Assembly: GCF_000687475.1 (NCBI RefSeq)
Contig: NC_057318.1
Coordinates: 1,550,001-1,614,000, forward strand
Direction: 5' to 3'
DNA length: 64,000 bases
Origin: Ustilaginoidea virens
Lineage: Eukaryota; Ascomycota; Sordariomycetes; Hypocreales; Clavicipitaceae
In this document: one piece after another, positions 1 to 10,843 of the stretch
Layout: every line of letters begins with the position of its first letter
How positions within the stretch are numbered: position 1 is the first letter of the stretch
Translations under genes and position numbers: made by a program
The notes under the pieces: generated by a model
What the model saw: the letters and a program-made list of their open reading frames with translations, nothing else
Databases searched by the model: none
What the model was told of the DNA's origin: nothing

Positions 1-1010
1 TATTGCTGTTAGAGAAGGGGCTCGGTGAGTAGATGCAAACATGGCGGACAGCAAAGCTTCGCTCGGCTAACCTGGAACGCGTCAACCGCCGCGGCTCAGA
101 CACGGGGGGGTTGGCGTTTGAGAAGAGGGTTTAACGGTGCTGCTGGTGGTAATTGCCATTCGTATGCTGCTATGTTAGTAGACGCGGCTGCGCTGCGCTG
201 CGTGCGTGCCTGCTTGGCCGTGGTGGCCAGTAACCCCAAGTTGCTTTGCTCGGCGATCAGGTCAGGGTTGATGGTGATGCTGGGGGGGGGGATCCATGCA
301 TATCTACATATCATGTCAATACACCGTACATACAGGGTAGGTGCCTACAGGTAGGTACATTAGGTTAGGTAGGAACTCCGTGCCTAGGTAAGGTACCTAA
401 CATCAAAAACCCATCTGTCTGGCCTGGCGGTCGCGCCGTCGCAGGCGGTGGACGGCGGACTGGGCGACGAAAAGTGGTGCGCGCAGAGCTTACACCAGTC
501 AAATCACCAAAACGTTATGGGTCCAGACCACCATGACCTTCTGACAACTGCCAGATGTCGGGCCATCCTTACTTGCACGCCTTGCCAACTGGTGCGGCTG
601 GCAGACTCGTCCTCTGCGACGGCAGGCACAACCCAGAGGTGTGTGTGTGCGTGCATGTGCCCAAGGCCTCGCCTCGCTCAACGACCTCTCCTCTCGCATG
701 ATACAATCTCGCTCTCACCACCCCGTCACCACGGATGTCCGCCCCCATTGCCGCTCCTTTATCCATCCATTCTCGCCTCATCTTCTTGAATCTACCAGAC
801 CCGCGCTCGCTGCAGCAAAACTACCAGACGCTTATCCAGCACCTGCAAACCTTGTAATCATGCGACGCTGATCCTGGGTCGCATCCAGCGAAAACACCCT
901 CCCCCAGCATCCTGACCTGCTTGTTTGCTTGCTTCACCACTCATCACCGCTCATCACTCACTGTCACTGTGTGCACGCCCCGCCTATTCCAACCGCCGAG
1001 GACTCCCAAC
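1..1010. other. Gene-free region upstream of IES1
   Basis: No reading frame here looks like a protein. The last 300 bases are pyrimidine-rich with many CTC/CAC stretches, typical of a filamentous-fungal promoter and 5' leader for the plus-strand gene that follows. Around 335-400 there is a cluster of imperfect AGGTACCTA / TAGGTAGG units that recurs near 9,885-9,905. No tRNA or other RNA gene was seen. Confidence 0.5.
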
Positions 1011-3005
1011 ATGGCTGCTTCACCCAGTTCGGCCGCGGCTACGTCGGATATTGACCAGGCGAGCTCCCCCGTCGCCCTCGATGATAAATCAGTTGCCTCG
1101 CGCGGCGCCGGCTCGCCTGCTGGCAGCGACGACGAGGATACGCAAATGGCCGACGAGGCCGCCGAAGTGCGCGACAAACCGACCCGTGGGAGAGCAAGGG
1201 CGTCGATGAAGGGCGGCGAACCAGCACATCAGATTGGCAAAATTCGCCATTTGAAAAAGGAAGATGGCGAGCCTTTATGGAGAGAGGATATTCAGTACGA
1301 CCTTCTTCGCGCAATCTTTGACAACGAGCAAAAGGTCTTCACCAACTCGTACGACGCCAAACTGGGCAAGCAGTGCTTCGCCGATCTTTACATTGACACC
1401 ATGTCGCGAAGCAGCAAGACGAGCAAGGTCTTGCGAGATAAGCTGTTGAGTGACAGAGATGCTGCCAAGGGCATGGCCATGGTGTGTCTTTTGGTCAACG
1501 TCGGCCGCATGAATACGACGCTAAACTGTGAGTATCCCATGCCGCTCGGAGCCGAGTTGTGGCAACGATGTGTCGCCTACACCCATTGCTAACGGGGGAC
1601 CGGCATCCAAGTCTTTCCCGAAATGAGGGCTCAGCTGCGAACCTACCACGCGATCCCCTCGTTGCAGGCGCATCAAGATGCCCACGCATACAAGCAGTTG
1701 CAAGATGCTCCACGTCTCAAGTCCATCTTGAAGGGCGGTGCTGAAGACCGGGAGGAACCAAACTCTCTCGAGAAAATCAAGAGAGCTAATGTACCACGGA
1801 CAAATCCAGTCAACCTCATCTTTTCCATGTGTCATTCGGCGCAAAAGGTTGCCGAGCTGCATTTCCCCGACGGGCAGGAATTCCACGACCTCATCATGAA
1901 GACGCAATTCACCAGCACATCCCGAGCCATGGCGTTTCTGTGGCTTATGTGGTTTTACCTGGAATCCGACTTCACCGAGGAAGGCTGCGAGGAGAATCCC
2001 TTTGGAGCCGGTGTTGACTACGGACTAGATGTCGCCAACCAGGGCGTGCCCAGACTCGTGGAGATGACAGAGGATGAACAAGCCAAGGAAAATGTGGACA
2101 GTCCCGAGGAGATTGAGTTTGGTCGCGAAAAGCAAAAGACGAGAGCCAAGATTCTCGAGATGGACCAAGCCTACCTGAACGAGAGAGACACGAAACGCGG
2201 CGGCAAGCGCGCCGTCGATGACGGTCCCGCCATCCTGCCTCGCATACGACCATCCAAGCATGATTCGGATCGAGACAGCACGAGATCGACTCCGCCCCCG
2301 AGAGGCGTGGGGAGAGGAGGCCGACGTGGGCTAGGGCTCAAGTACCAAATATTTGAAGGTTCATCTCCCGCTCGACATGGATCGGAAGGCGTGGGATCCC
2401 GAAAGCCCCGCCCTCCGACGGCGCACCAACTTGCTGTCGAGCGAAACCGCAGTGAACGAGTGGAATACATTCTCGATCGCGGTCTCCGAAAACAGCACCA
2501 CAGGACCCGTAGAGTGCGGCGGGTCGAAGGTGCCATCTTCAGAGCACACAGGAGGCTACAAGCTCAAGAAGACCCATTCGAGGACAGCGACGCTGAGGAT
2601 GCCGTCGCCCGCATGGCTTCTTCCAAGGACAAGGCGGCTGTTTTTCGCGAAAAAGGAATTGGCGGACTGTGTCTCCTGGCTGACGAGCCGGACGATTACG
2701 GCGAGGAAGTAAGCGCGTATGCGGCGGCTCTTCGACGATCGACCCGTCGCTTAGGTCGATGGGCTGGGCGTGAAAGCGAACTAGGTGTCATTGCACCCGT
2801 CAAGAAACCCAAGGCCAAGAGCGAGGTCAAGAACACGGACGGCGGCGCTGACGAGGGCTTGGCTGCATCTCCCCTGAAGAATGGCGATACCAACGGCGAC
2901 GTCACCATGGGCGACGCAGACATTGAGGAGACTGCCATGATGGATGATGAGGATCTCGACGACCAGGACAAGACGGAGGTCTTGGTTGACTCGGAGGGGG
3001 AGTAG
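1011..3005 (+). CDS. IES1: INO80 chromatin-remodelling complex subunit Ies1 (636 aa, one intron)
   Basis: Fungus-specific subunit of the nuclear INO80 ATP-dependent nucleosome remodeller. Exon 1 is 1011-1527 and exon 2 is 1612-3005. The 84-nt intron has donor GTGAGT at 1528, branch site GCTAAC at about 1588 and acceptor CAAG ending at 1611; splicing restores NTTLNFFPEMRAQLRTYHAI across the junction. The N-terminus (1-60) is Ala/Ser/acidic and disordered. The conserved block (about 75-305) contains LKKEDGEPLWREDIQYDLLR, TNPVNLIFSMCHSAQKVAEL and AFLWLMWFYLESDFTEEGCEENPFG, which I recognise as the Ies1 family. The rest is charged and low-complexity, ending in an acidic tail DDEDLDDQDKTEVLVDSEGE. 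The start at 1011 sits in CCCAACATGGCT. The frame is open back to 921, but that stretch is less likely coding. Family assignment is from memory of fungal homologues. Confidence 0.8.
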
Positions 3006-3760
3006 TAAAATGTAGTAAATCAACAGGGTGACTTGGGCGTTGGACAAGCTCTCCGAATTTCGCCATGCCATTTGCCGTTGCCCAAAGGTATTAATTAGGC
3101 TGTTGGGCAATGGATTGACTGGGATCGCGCAGGGCCGGAGTTGAGTGGAATAGAGCTAGGCTGGGATTCTCCGACGTCGTTTGGGCTTGTCCTTATTTAT
3201 TTATTTTTTCTCTTTTTCTTTCTTTGCGAGGATATCTGGTGTCCATACAATGTCTGTCAATTTCCTTTCCCCTTTGCTTTTACTTTTTTTTCTCTTTTTG
3301 GAAAGCTTGCTCTGGGGAAGGCTTGCTTTGGTAGATTGGGCATATGGGGTGATTGTATAAACACGATACGAAACAAAAAGTTCGCAGGCCTAATGCCGGC
3401 ATCATGTCCGAGGACTGGGCGCCGCCTCTGAATGGGCCGCTCGAGACGATGGATACGGCAGAGGATCCTCTGCGAAGTGGTGGTGAGAGCGCTCTCCGCG
3501 GATACTACTGAAAATGGCGTCAAGTCTCGCTTGGCATAATTGGGTTTTCGCCACGAGATACCCGAGTTTGAGCAGTGGCGTGCAAGCTTGTTGGCATTTC
3601 TGGTATTTATTGGGGTGACTGAAATTTTTCTTGATACTATCCTCACATGATCGGAGAAGATCTATATCAAGAGGGTTCTTGTTCAACAAGGAGTGAAAGC
3701 AAAATAGACAAGCAATTCAACTGTATACTACCAGGCCAATGTCCTTTCTATTACTACCAT
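3006..3760. other. Convergent 3' intergenic region (IES1 / derlin)
   Basis: Both flanking genes end here, so the region should hold their 3' UTRs and terminators. It has T-rich runs at 3195-3300. A short open frame at 3404-3511 (35 codons, begins MSEDWAPPLNGPLE) is the only possible extra coding unit. I do not recognise it and cannot support it as a gene. Confidence 0.45.
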
Positions 3761-5236
3761 TCATCCCAGTCTCTGACCGGGACCTCTTGTTCGCCACGCG
3801 TCTGGCAATGGTCCACCCGAGTTGTTTGCGCTTCCGCCTCGCCCGCCGCCGCCGCCAAGTCTTTGGCCAGTAGACCTAGGGACACTTCCGAATCTCGTTT
3901 CCAGGAAAGACTCTACAAATCGCACTATTCGCGATAGAACGCGGGGTGTGGGAATCAAGTTTCTTCCACCGCCATAGTTGGGCCACGTCTTGGTCAAGAA
4001 GTCAAAGAGATGTCCGGCAAACAGGCCATGCAGTTCCAGAAGCAGGTTCATGGCACCCTTGGGGAAGAGAAGGTTGAAGCCAAGCATGGCGTAGGGCATC
4101 AGCTGGGCAGGTATTGTGACGAGCATGTAGTTGACTTTGACTCCGCGCTGCTCCTGCGTTACGTTATAGACCATGGCCAAGACGAGAGCAGGCAAAAAAT
4201 TCATGAAGCCGAAGGCGGTAAAGTAATTGACAATCTGAAGCCGGGAGTCAGCCTCGAACTCTTCTACACATGGTGGACATTTGTCGAAAAGCAAAAGCGA
4301 GGATGCAAACCGCGGAAAACAAAAAAAAAGAAAAAAAGAAAAAAGAACAGCCCGCAGACGAAAGCAGGACATGAAAATGTAGGGAGCTATAAATACCACT
4401 CGAGTGAAATGGGCAATCGCACGAGCCATCCATAAGACATCCCACCATGCCTACACCGCAGAACAGTCCCGATTTTGCGAATATTTGTTGGGACTGAACC
4501 GAAGGGCAGGGGTACTCTTCCTCATTTCCAGGAACCGTGGTAGTAGTAGAGGCATGACACTACCCGGGCAGATATATGAGGGGTTTTTTTTTTTCTCTTC
4601 GAAAACACGGTTACAGGTAGCGCACTGGAAGGAAAACAGAAATAGTAGACCCTGTCAGGCAAAATGTAAAGACAGTAAAAGCTTACCAAAATCGTCCCAC
4701 ACACGAATAAAAGGTACCAAATGAGGTCTTCCTTTCGTGGGAACCGAGGATTACCAACTTCCATTTGGCTCAAATACGAATACAAGAAATACGTATCAAA
4801 GAGTAGGCCCAGGCCCGGTCTTGTGATGAGAAAGGCCGTCACGAGGCGCCAAATTTGCGGAGGAAACTTGAGCAGGAAGTATTGATGGAATATGAGGTAG
4901 TTGGCCGGTACCACGCCGACCATGATGCCAGCCGACACGATAAATGTCAAGGTCACGACAGTTCTGTCCAAGCCCGAGATGGTCAATAATCGATTTGCAC
5001 GCTGGAGATTGGAGCTGCTCGAAAAATTCTGTCTCACCTGGTTATGGGCGGAAGCCGCGTGTAGCTTTCGAGTGCGAATTCCATCCTTGCTCAGGAAGGT
5101 CAAGTGCAGTAACAGAATGGGAAATCGCAAAAGCATGCAACACGCTACGTAGAGGGCAACACAACAGTAATCATGCGAGCAGAGTTATGCTAGGCAGAAA
5201 GCGCTCGCGCAGCCATTACCGTTGGTGTTGTGCCAT
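3761..5236 (-). CDS. Derlin (Der1-like ER membrane protein, about 272 aa, three exons)
   Basis: Derlins are rhomboid pseudoproteases of the ER membrane that move misfolded proteins to the cytosol in ER-associated degradation. Proposed exons on the minus strand are 5236-5220, 5014-4687 and 4234-3761. The second intron (452 nt) has donor GTAAGC at 4686 and acceptor TTCAG ending at 4235. Visible family features are the FKxPPQIWRLVT-type segment (here KFPPQIWRLVT, WR about 61-62), FDTYFLYSYLSQMEVGNPRF, GxxxG in the last helix (about 185-189) and FLTKTWPNYGGGRN (about 194-207). The Gly-rich cytosolic tail ends in GPGQRLG. The first exon is only 17 nt (MAQHQ plus part of a codon). Its donor is GTAATG, and two adjacent acceptors (after GAG or after CAG, 5018/5015) keep frame. 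An alternative N-terminus starting at 5136 is possible, so exon 1 is the weak point. Confidence 0.82.
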
Positions 5237-5633
5237 CTTTCTAGACTGTTCGTGTCTGGTAGAAGGCGATGGAAAAACGTGGGAAAGGGAAAGGAGTCAA
5301 GGGAGGGAGAGGTGGCATTTATTACTAGCACAGCACGCTTTTATTGCTCGGCGCAAATTTTTACGTTATTCGTTGCGGAGCGACGGGCATGCTGTTTAAA
5401 AGGGAGGAGATAAAGTCGCTAATACTACTCTGTATACTATGCACTTGCACCAAAATAAGTATCTATACCTGTGTATATGCTTGCAAGGACAAACTTTAAC
5501 ACCGGCCTGTATTATTAGGCTAATAGAGAGAGATGGAAACTGTCCGTACGCTGCTGCATGCGCACCCCTGTACCAGCAACCTTACCCAAACGTGACGTAG
5601 TTGACCAGTGCAGCTTTAGAACGCTCGCTCACC
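5237..5633. promoter_or_regulatory. Shared divergent promoter region (derlin / 110-aa gene)
   Basis: The 397-bp gap lies between the minus-strand derlin start and the plus-strand start at 5634, so both promoters must be here. The stretch 5405-5530 is AT-rich. I see no strong named operator. Confidence 0.4.
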
Positions 5634-6025
5634 ATGAAAATCCACGATCAGTTGAGAAACGAAGAGGCGCGGCACGCCGCTTGGGAGGCTGGGAAAGGAG
5701 CCCTTGTTGGTGCCGCCAAATGGGGAGCAGGAACAGCTGTGCTGGGTGCCATTGGCTACGCGTGCTCACCGATTTATCGTGGGACAACGGTTCAATTCAA
5801 AGTGTAAGACATGCCTCCTTTTACTTTCAAGAGCGCAATCCTCAGGTTTACTGAGTGGGCAGATATCTCCAGATGTCTGGTATGGTGCTGGGGGGCATGA
5901 TCGAAGCCGATTGGCGGCTGAGGCAGTACGAATGCCAGATGCGGATGCAACGGAGATGGATGAGAGAAAGGGCAAAGTGGGAGAGGTTTGAGGAAGAGTT
6001 TGGAAAGAATGAGGGCGGAAAGTGA
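5634..6025 (+). CDS. Small conserved-looking fungal protein of unknown function (110 aa, one intron)
   Basis: Exon 1 is 5634-5803 and exon 2 is 5863-6025. The 59-nt intron runs from GTAAGA (5804) to GGGCAG (5862) with a TTTACTGAG branch region; the join gives VQFKVYLQMSGMVLGGMIEA in frame. The protein has a short charged N-terminus (MKIHDQLRNEEARH), one Gly/Ala-rich hydrophobic segment (about 20-45) and, after residue 57, QMSGMVLGGMIEADWRLRQY followed by a strongly charged helix rich in Arg, Met, Trp and Glu. This looks like a single-pass or peripheral organellar membrane protein with a coiled-coil tail. The QMSGM..GGMIEAD..LR.YE pattern resembles uncharacterised fungal proteins I have seen, but I cannot give a function. 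It is divergently paired with the derlin and convergent with RFC4. Confidence 0.7.
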
Positions 6026-6161
6026 CGGATCACGACAGCTGCGCTCTGCTGCTGCTACTTCGTCTTCTCATGATATGTAACCGCATCAAAGTCTCGCACA
6101 AAAGTCTCGGGGATGCGCTTCAGCCGTTCCATGCCTCAAAGTTTTTCTTTGTCGGCTAGTT

Positions 6162-7490
6162 TCAAGCGACCTGGAAGCGCTTGGGATCCATATTGATCTT
6201 GCACAGCCGCACGACGCAGCCGCTCAGTTGGAGTAACGTTTGAACACCTTCGAGAATCTTCATATGAGTGAATCCAATCTCTTTGATAAACTCGAGCTTC
6301 GAATGTTCGCTTAATGTCGAAATGGTCTTGGTCACCTTGAACATGGTGCTGATGATGTCATGACTGGAATATCCCAGGCTCCAGAGCTCTCTTAGAGTGT
6401 CCAATGCCGAATCGACGTTGCCCTCATAACAAGCTTTCAGCATCGCCTGTACCTTGATCGGGTGGGGAGAATCGACAACTTTGAAGACATTGTCGCCAGA
6501 GACGAAACCAAATCCGGCAAACGTAGACTGCAGGTTATTGATGGCCTGTCGCATATCCCCCTCGGCGCTGAAGACGAGAGCGGCAAGGCCGTCATCGCTG
6601 TATTCGACCTTTTCAGCCTCAATGATTTGTAGTAACCGCTTCACAACCTGGGCATCTGACAGCTTGGCATATCGAAGGATGGCGCAACGTGACTGCAGCG
6701 GTTCAATAATTTTGTTTGACTGGTTACACGCGAATGCGAATCGAGTCGTGTTGGAGTATATTTCCATAGTTCGGCGGAGGGCCTGCTGTGCGCCAGAGGT
6801 CATGCTGTCGGCTTCGTCGAGTATGACGAGCTTGTGGCGGCCAGGAGGCAAGGTCACCTTTTTCTGTGCAAAACCTTTGATTCGATTACGAACGACATCG
6901 ATGCCTGAATGAAAGAATCGTCAGAATACTTGACTTGTAAGGGGAGCTGTTGTAGACTGGCCTCGCTCATCGCTTGCGTTGAGCTCGAGCACCGCTTCCT
7001 TGTACGACTCTCCGAGGAGCTGCCTGGCCAAGCAAAGCACGCTTGTCGTCTTTCCAATACCGGGCATTCCTGAGATAATGACATGAGGCATATTCCCTTC
7101 CCTGGCTATTATCTTTAATCGCTCTATCGTCTCGGTGTTGCCGACGACATCATCCAAGAAGGCGGGACGATACTTTTCCACCCTGGTACAACAGCGTTAG
7201 TGAGTCGTGCCATGCCACAACATAATTGAAAAATGAGAGGAGGAAGAAGAAAAAAAAGAGGAAGAACAGGAAGAATGAGTATATGAATGGAATAATTGAA
7301 TGTGTGAATGTGTGAATGAAAAAAAAAAAAAAAAAAAGGAGCCAAAAAAAAAAGAGCGATACAAGAGGCTAAGGTTGGTTTACCAAGGCAGTTCAGAGTT
7401 AGGAGTGCCATTGGAAGACGATGCCAGGGCTGCCTTGGACGCCGCAGTCGAAGACTCGCCTTTTTGCTCAATTCTGGCAGCAGCGGGCAT
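6162..7490 (-). CDS. RFC4: Replication factor C subunit (Rfc4 / human RFC2 type, 356 aa, three exons)
   Basis: AAA+ subunit of the RFC clamp loader that opens PCNA at primer-template junctions in the nucleus. Exons on the minus strand are 7490-7384, 7182-6962 and 6904-6162. Exon 1 encodes a Ser/Ala-rich lead ending NSELP; splicing gives [19 protein letters not shown]. Visible motifs are Walker [11 protein letters not shown] (about 74-83), [14 protein letters not shown] (about 103-116), Walker B LDEAD (about 138-142), the SRC motif LQSRC (about 179-183) and [14 protein letters not shown] in the lid. The length matches the family. Intron 1 (201 nt) uses GTAAAC...CAG and contains a long A-run. 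Intron 2 (57 nt, 6961-6905) has no GT donor: only GAG|GCCAGT keeps both conserved flanks, with branch CTGAC and acceptor TTCAG. It is divergent from FCF1. Confidence 0.93.
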
Positions 7491-7899
7491 GGTGTGGTGG
7501 CGGCGGGTTTGTGGAAATGGAAATGGAAGCTTTAAGCAACGGATCAAACGAGACACTTTACGCGATGCGGCGCGTCTTGTCTTGGACAACGGCAAGCAAC
7601 ATAACATATTCCGTAGTAACGCAAAACGGGCGGGGCAGCGTGGCCCGTGTGTGGCCCGCGTGTGGCCCGTGCGTCATTTCATTCTCCCTCAGCCCAAGGG
7701 CCGCAAAAAGTTGCACCACCAGAACATTTTTCTCCATTACCGACGGAGTACGTAAGTACAAGTGGTTCTCATCAACACCGCCAACCCAAGAGGGCCCGAC
7801 GAGCGCAAATCAGTCGCGTGACGTATAACTTGGCCGGCATACCTCACTCCCTTACCGAATCAGAAAGCCTCGAACCATCCGATACAACTAGACGCATCA
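7491..7899. promoter_or_regulatory. Shared divergent promoter region (RFC4 / FCF1)
   Basis: The 409-bp gap lies between the two divergent starts. It contains ACGCGA near 7560, close to the ACGCGT MluI cell-cycle box known to drive S-phase genes in yeasts. This is only a near-match and is an inference. Repeated GTGGCCCG units at 7640-7670 are also present. Confidence 0.35.
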
Positions 7900-8573
7900 A
7901 TGGGTGTCGCGAAGAAAACGAGAAAATTTGGACAGGTAGGCAGGCAGGCGCTTATCGATAAGCGTGCTTGGCATGGCATGGGGAAAATGCTGACGGTTGA
8001 AATTCGTAGGTCAAGCGGATGATCGGTCAAAAAGACGCCAGATTGAAGGCAAATCAGCAAAAGGCCGAACTCGAGGCCAAGAAGAAGAAGGAGAAGAGGA
8101 CCATTAATGGCGAGCTGGTGCGGGAAGCGCCGCAGATGCCCAGCAACATGTTCTTCCAGCACAACACTGCCCTCGTCCCGCCGTACAATGTGCTGGTCGA
8201 CACCAACTTCCTCAGCCACACCGTCCAGCGGAAACTGTCGTTACTAGAGTCCATGATGGATTGTCTGTACGCAAAGTGCAACCCAATCGTCACCTCGTGC
8301 GTCATGTCCGAGCTGGAGAAGCTGGGCCCGAGATATCGTTTGGCGCTGCGGGTCGCCAGAGACGAACGGTGGACGAGACTGGAGTGCGATCACAAAGGCA
8401 CCTATGCGGACGACTGCTTGGTAGACAGGGTGAGCAAGAACAGGATATACATTGTGGGAACCAACGATAAGGCGCTGAAGCAAAGGTTACGAAAGATTCC
8501 TGGTGTGCCACTGATGAGCGTGGCGAGAGGAAAGTACGTGATTGAGAGGTTGCCTGATGCGCCTCATTCATAG
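7900..8573 (+). CDS. FCF1: rRNA-processing PIN-domain endonuclease Fcf1/Utp24 (199 aa, one intron)
   Basis: Nucleolar small-subunit processome nuclease that cleaves pre-18S rRNA at early sites (A1/A2 in yeast). Exon 1 is 7900-7935 (MGVAKKTRKFGQ) and exon 2 is 8010-8573. The intron has donor GTAGGC, branch TGCTGACGG and acceptor TTCGTAG. The Lys-rich N-terminal arm (KRMIGQKDARLKANQQKAEL) is followed by the PIN domain, with its acidic residues visible at D76 (VLVDTNFLSH), the E113/E115 region (SELEKLGPRYRLAL), D146/D147 (GTYADDCLVDRV) and D165 (IVGTNDKALKQRLRKIPGVP). The C-terminus is GKYVIERLPDAPHS. Length and motif order match the family closely. Confidence 0.95.
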
Positions 8574-10843
8574 AAGATATACTGGACGAATGGCTTGATC
8601 ATTTTGATTTCGTTTTCATACCCCCGGACGACGAGCTTTATGTGTTGACTCTTTGAATGGGGTTACATGCGTAATTTATGCACTCCCCGGCGGCCTCTGA
8701 CATGTATTATTATTCCCTTCAGCAGGAAAAGGAAGCAGAGGATTGTCACCGACAAGAGAAATCTTGACTGGGGCCGTTTCATGTTTCCCGCCATCGAGAA
8801 ATCCCCAAATCATTCGAATAAATGCTTCAGTGCTCCATGCTGGACCTCGAAAGACACCAACCCCATAGCTATAGCTGCTTACACTGGCCACGGCTGTTTT
8901 TCACTGATTGCGGAGCACGCTTGAAAGGACAACTTCTCCAATATCGAAGCGTTGGGTCAATTTCCAGAGACATGTCACCTGTTCAAACATCCGCACAAGC
9001 TCCGGAAATATCTCAGGGACATGCAGCAGCAGCTTGTACGTCAAACTCTCACCTAGGCGGAGTCCTCTTATATGTCGCAGCTTCAAGTGGGAAGTGCGGA
9101 TTGAAAACGACGAGGAAATCATTGTGAGAAGGCGCGCACAGACAAGTGACAAAAGGGTGTCACAGAAGGAGAAGACGTGAGGAAAGGGACTTCGGTCCAG
9201 GGCTCGGGGTGCGATGGCGGAAGGGAAGGCTCACCCGTTTACGGAATCCAATCTACCCGGGTAAGGAGCTGATTTGGGCGCTCGGACGTGGTTCAATAGA
9301 CTCCAGCTATACTGCCAGTTGTCGTCCTGTCCAGTACCGTGGGACAAACTTCTTGCTCCTCTAGGCAGAATGAGTTCATTTCCGGGGCCACTCCAAGCTG
9401 CCAAACGTCTCACCGTAAGGGTGCGATGAAGAGATGGGATATGGACGACAGGTCGGGTTTCTTGTCACGACTTATCTGTCGTACGGGATTAGTGGCGTAA
9501 CTCCTTGACGAATTTTCTAGCCTTAGGGATGCAAAATGCTTTAGGGGCCGGGGCCGGGATTCAGACAACCTGACTTTAACTCGGCATGGCGCAGCGAGAC
9601 TGGAAAAGAAGACGCAATGGACAGCTGGGATCCCTTTCCGAACCTTGTTTCCCAGTTGATTTTCTCTATTCTCCTTGAAGACGGCCGTTCGGGAGGCCAG
9701 TTGACCCTATTTTTGTGGCGACGAGTTGGGAAGAAGTAAGGCATCATGCTGACGATGCGTCGGCGTTTTGCTTGAGATTCGTGAAGATGTCAAGGCGAGA
9801 CCCCGACAAGAAGCGGTAAGGAGGGAAAGTCCTACATACTGCAGGTGGGGTACCCGGTGGCGCGCGATGGTTACCTGGGTGTAGGTACCTAAGGTACCTA
9901 CCTATACTTGTGCACACCGAGTCCTTATCGACAAGGTCTGGTTGTTTCTTCTTGGCCTTGCGCCTGCCGATAACTGGTGATACACGCCACGCCTGCCCGA
10001 GTACCGCCAAGATTCTACTGAATTCATCCGTATAAAGCTTTTGCTTGCAACTCGGCAGTGCCGAGTATTCCAACTGGACGGGGCGACACGGTGCGGATGG
10101 AAGCGGCCGGAGAGTGATCAAGCATTTTGCTGTTTCTCTCGTTGCATCACAAGTTTGCAACGGCTGAGCCGTCGAGGGGCCGAGGGCGACATTCTGGTCA
10201 CTTAAGACTTGCCCCTCCAAATCCTCCACATCAGCCCACATCAACCAACATCGACCTGGCCAAAAAGAAACCCTTTTGCGCACCAGCAGCAGCGCGCGCC
10301 ATCGACTCTGGTTTGGCAGTGCCAGCCAACAGGGACCATTCCATTCTCCTTGTCACATTCAGCTTGGGAGCTGGCGAACCACTCGCCTGTTCCGCTCTCA
10401 ACCCACAATCTCACGATATTGTCTTTGGCTTCCTACAAACATACCATTAGTCTCCCCACCCCGCTCCAACCTAATCCTGTTGTACGCCCGCCGGAAACCG
10501 TCTGCATTGGCCAGAAGTTTCCTGCCGTGGACCCTGTTACTGGCCCACTGGCTCGATTCCGTTTTACGTACAGGCAACTGACCTTCTTGGCACTACTGAT
10601 CAGCTGAGGCTCGAGGCTCGAGGCTCTTCTGCCTCGAGAATTACCACACCCGCTCCCGACGGAACCTCCTCCTTTCCAGGCGAGCCGTCGTCGTGCGCGA
10701 TCCCACGGTGGCCTCGCCTGCTGCCAAGGGACAATTGTTGCTTCCTCATAATCTGACTTGGACTGTACCGAGGGCCGTTGCTCTATCCAACCCCTACTAC
10801 TACGGAGTACAGTCGCGCGGCAAAGCTTGCAGCTACCTGAACT
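8574..10843. other. Long gene-free region upstream of the NMR gene
   Basis: This 2.27-kb stretch holds several open frames of up to 179 codons, but none resembles a protein and none shows splice-consistent conservation. I read it as the FCF1 3' end plus a long promoter and 5' leader for the Nmr gene. The last 700 bases are C/T-rich and contain short upstream open frames, such as 10127-10450 and 10693-10902, before the main start. A TAGGTACCTAAGGTACCTAC palindromic cluster lies near 9,885. Confidence 0.45.
9472..9973. promoter_or_regulatory. Three HGATAR candidate GATA-factor sites upstream of NMR
   Basis: Matches to HGATAR lie at 9472-9477 (minus, AGATAA), 9925-9930 (minus, CGATAA) and 9968-9973 (plus, CGATAA). 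AreA/NIT2 GATA factors bind this motif, and Nmr proteins act on AreA/NIT2. Feedback is plausible but unproven; such sites are common by chance, and these lie 0.9-1.4 kb from the start codon. Confidence 0.3.

Noticed and set aside
9744..10283. 179-codon minus-strand frame upstream of NMR
   Set aside because: No recognisable domain, irregular composition, overlaps the likely promoter and leader, and has no splice-consistent partner.
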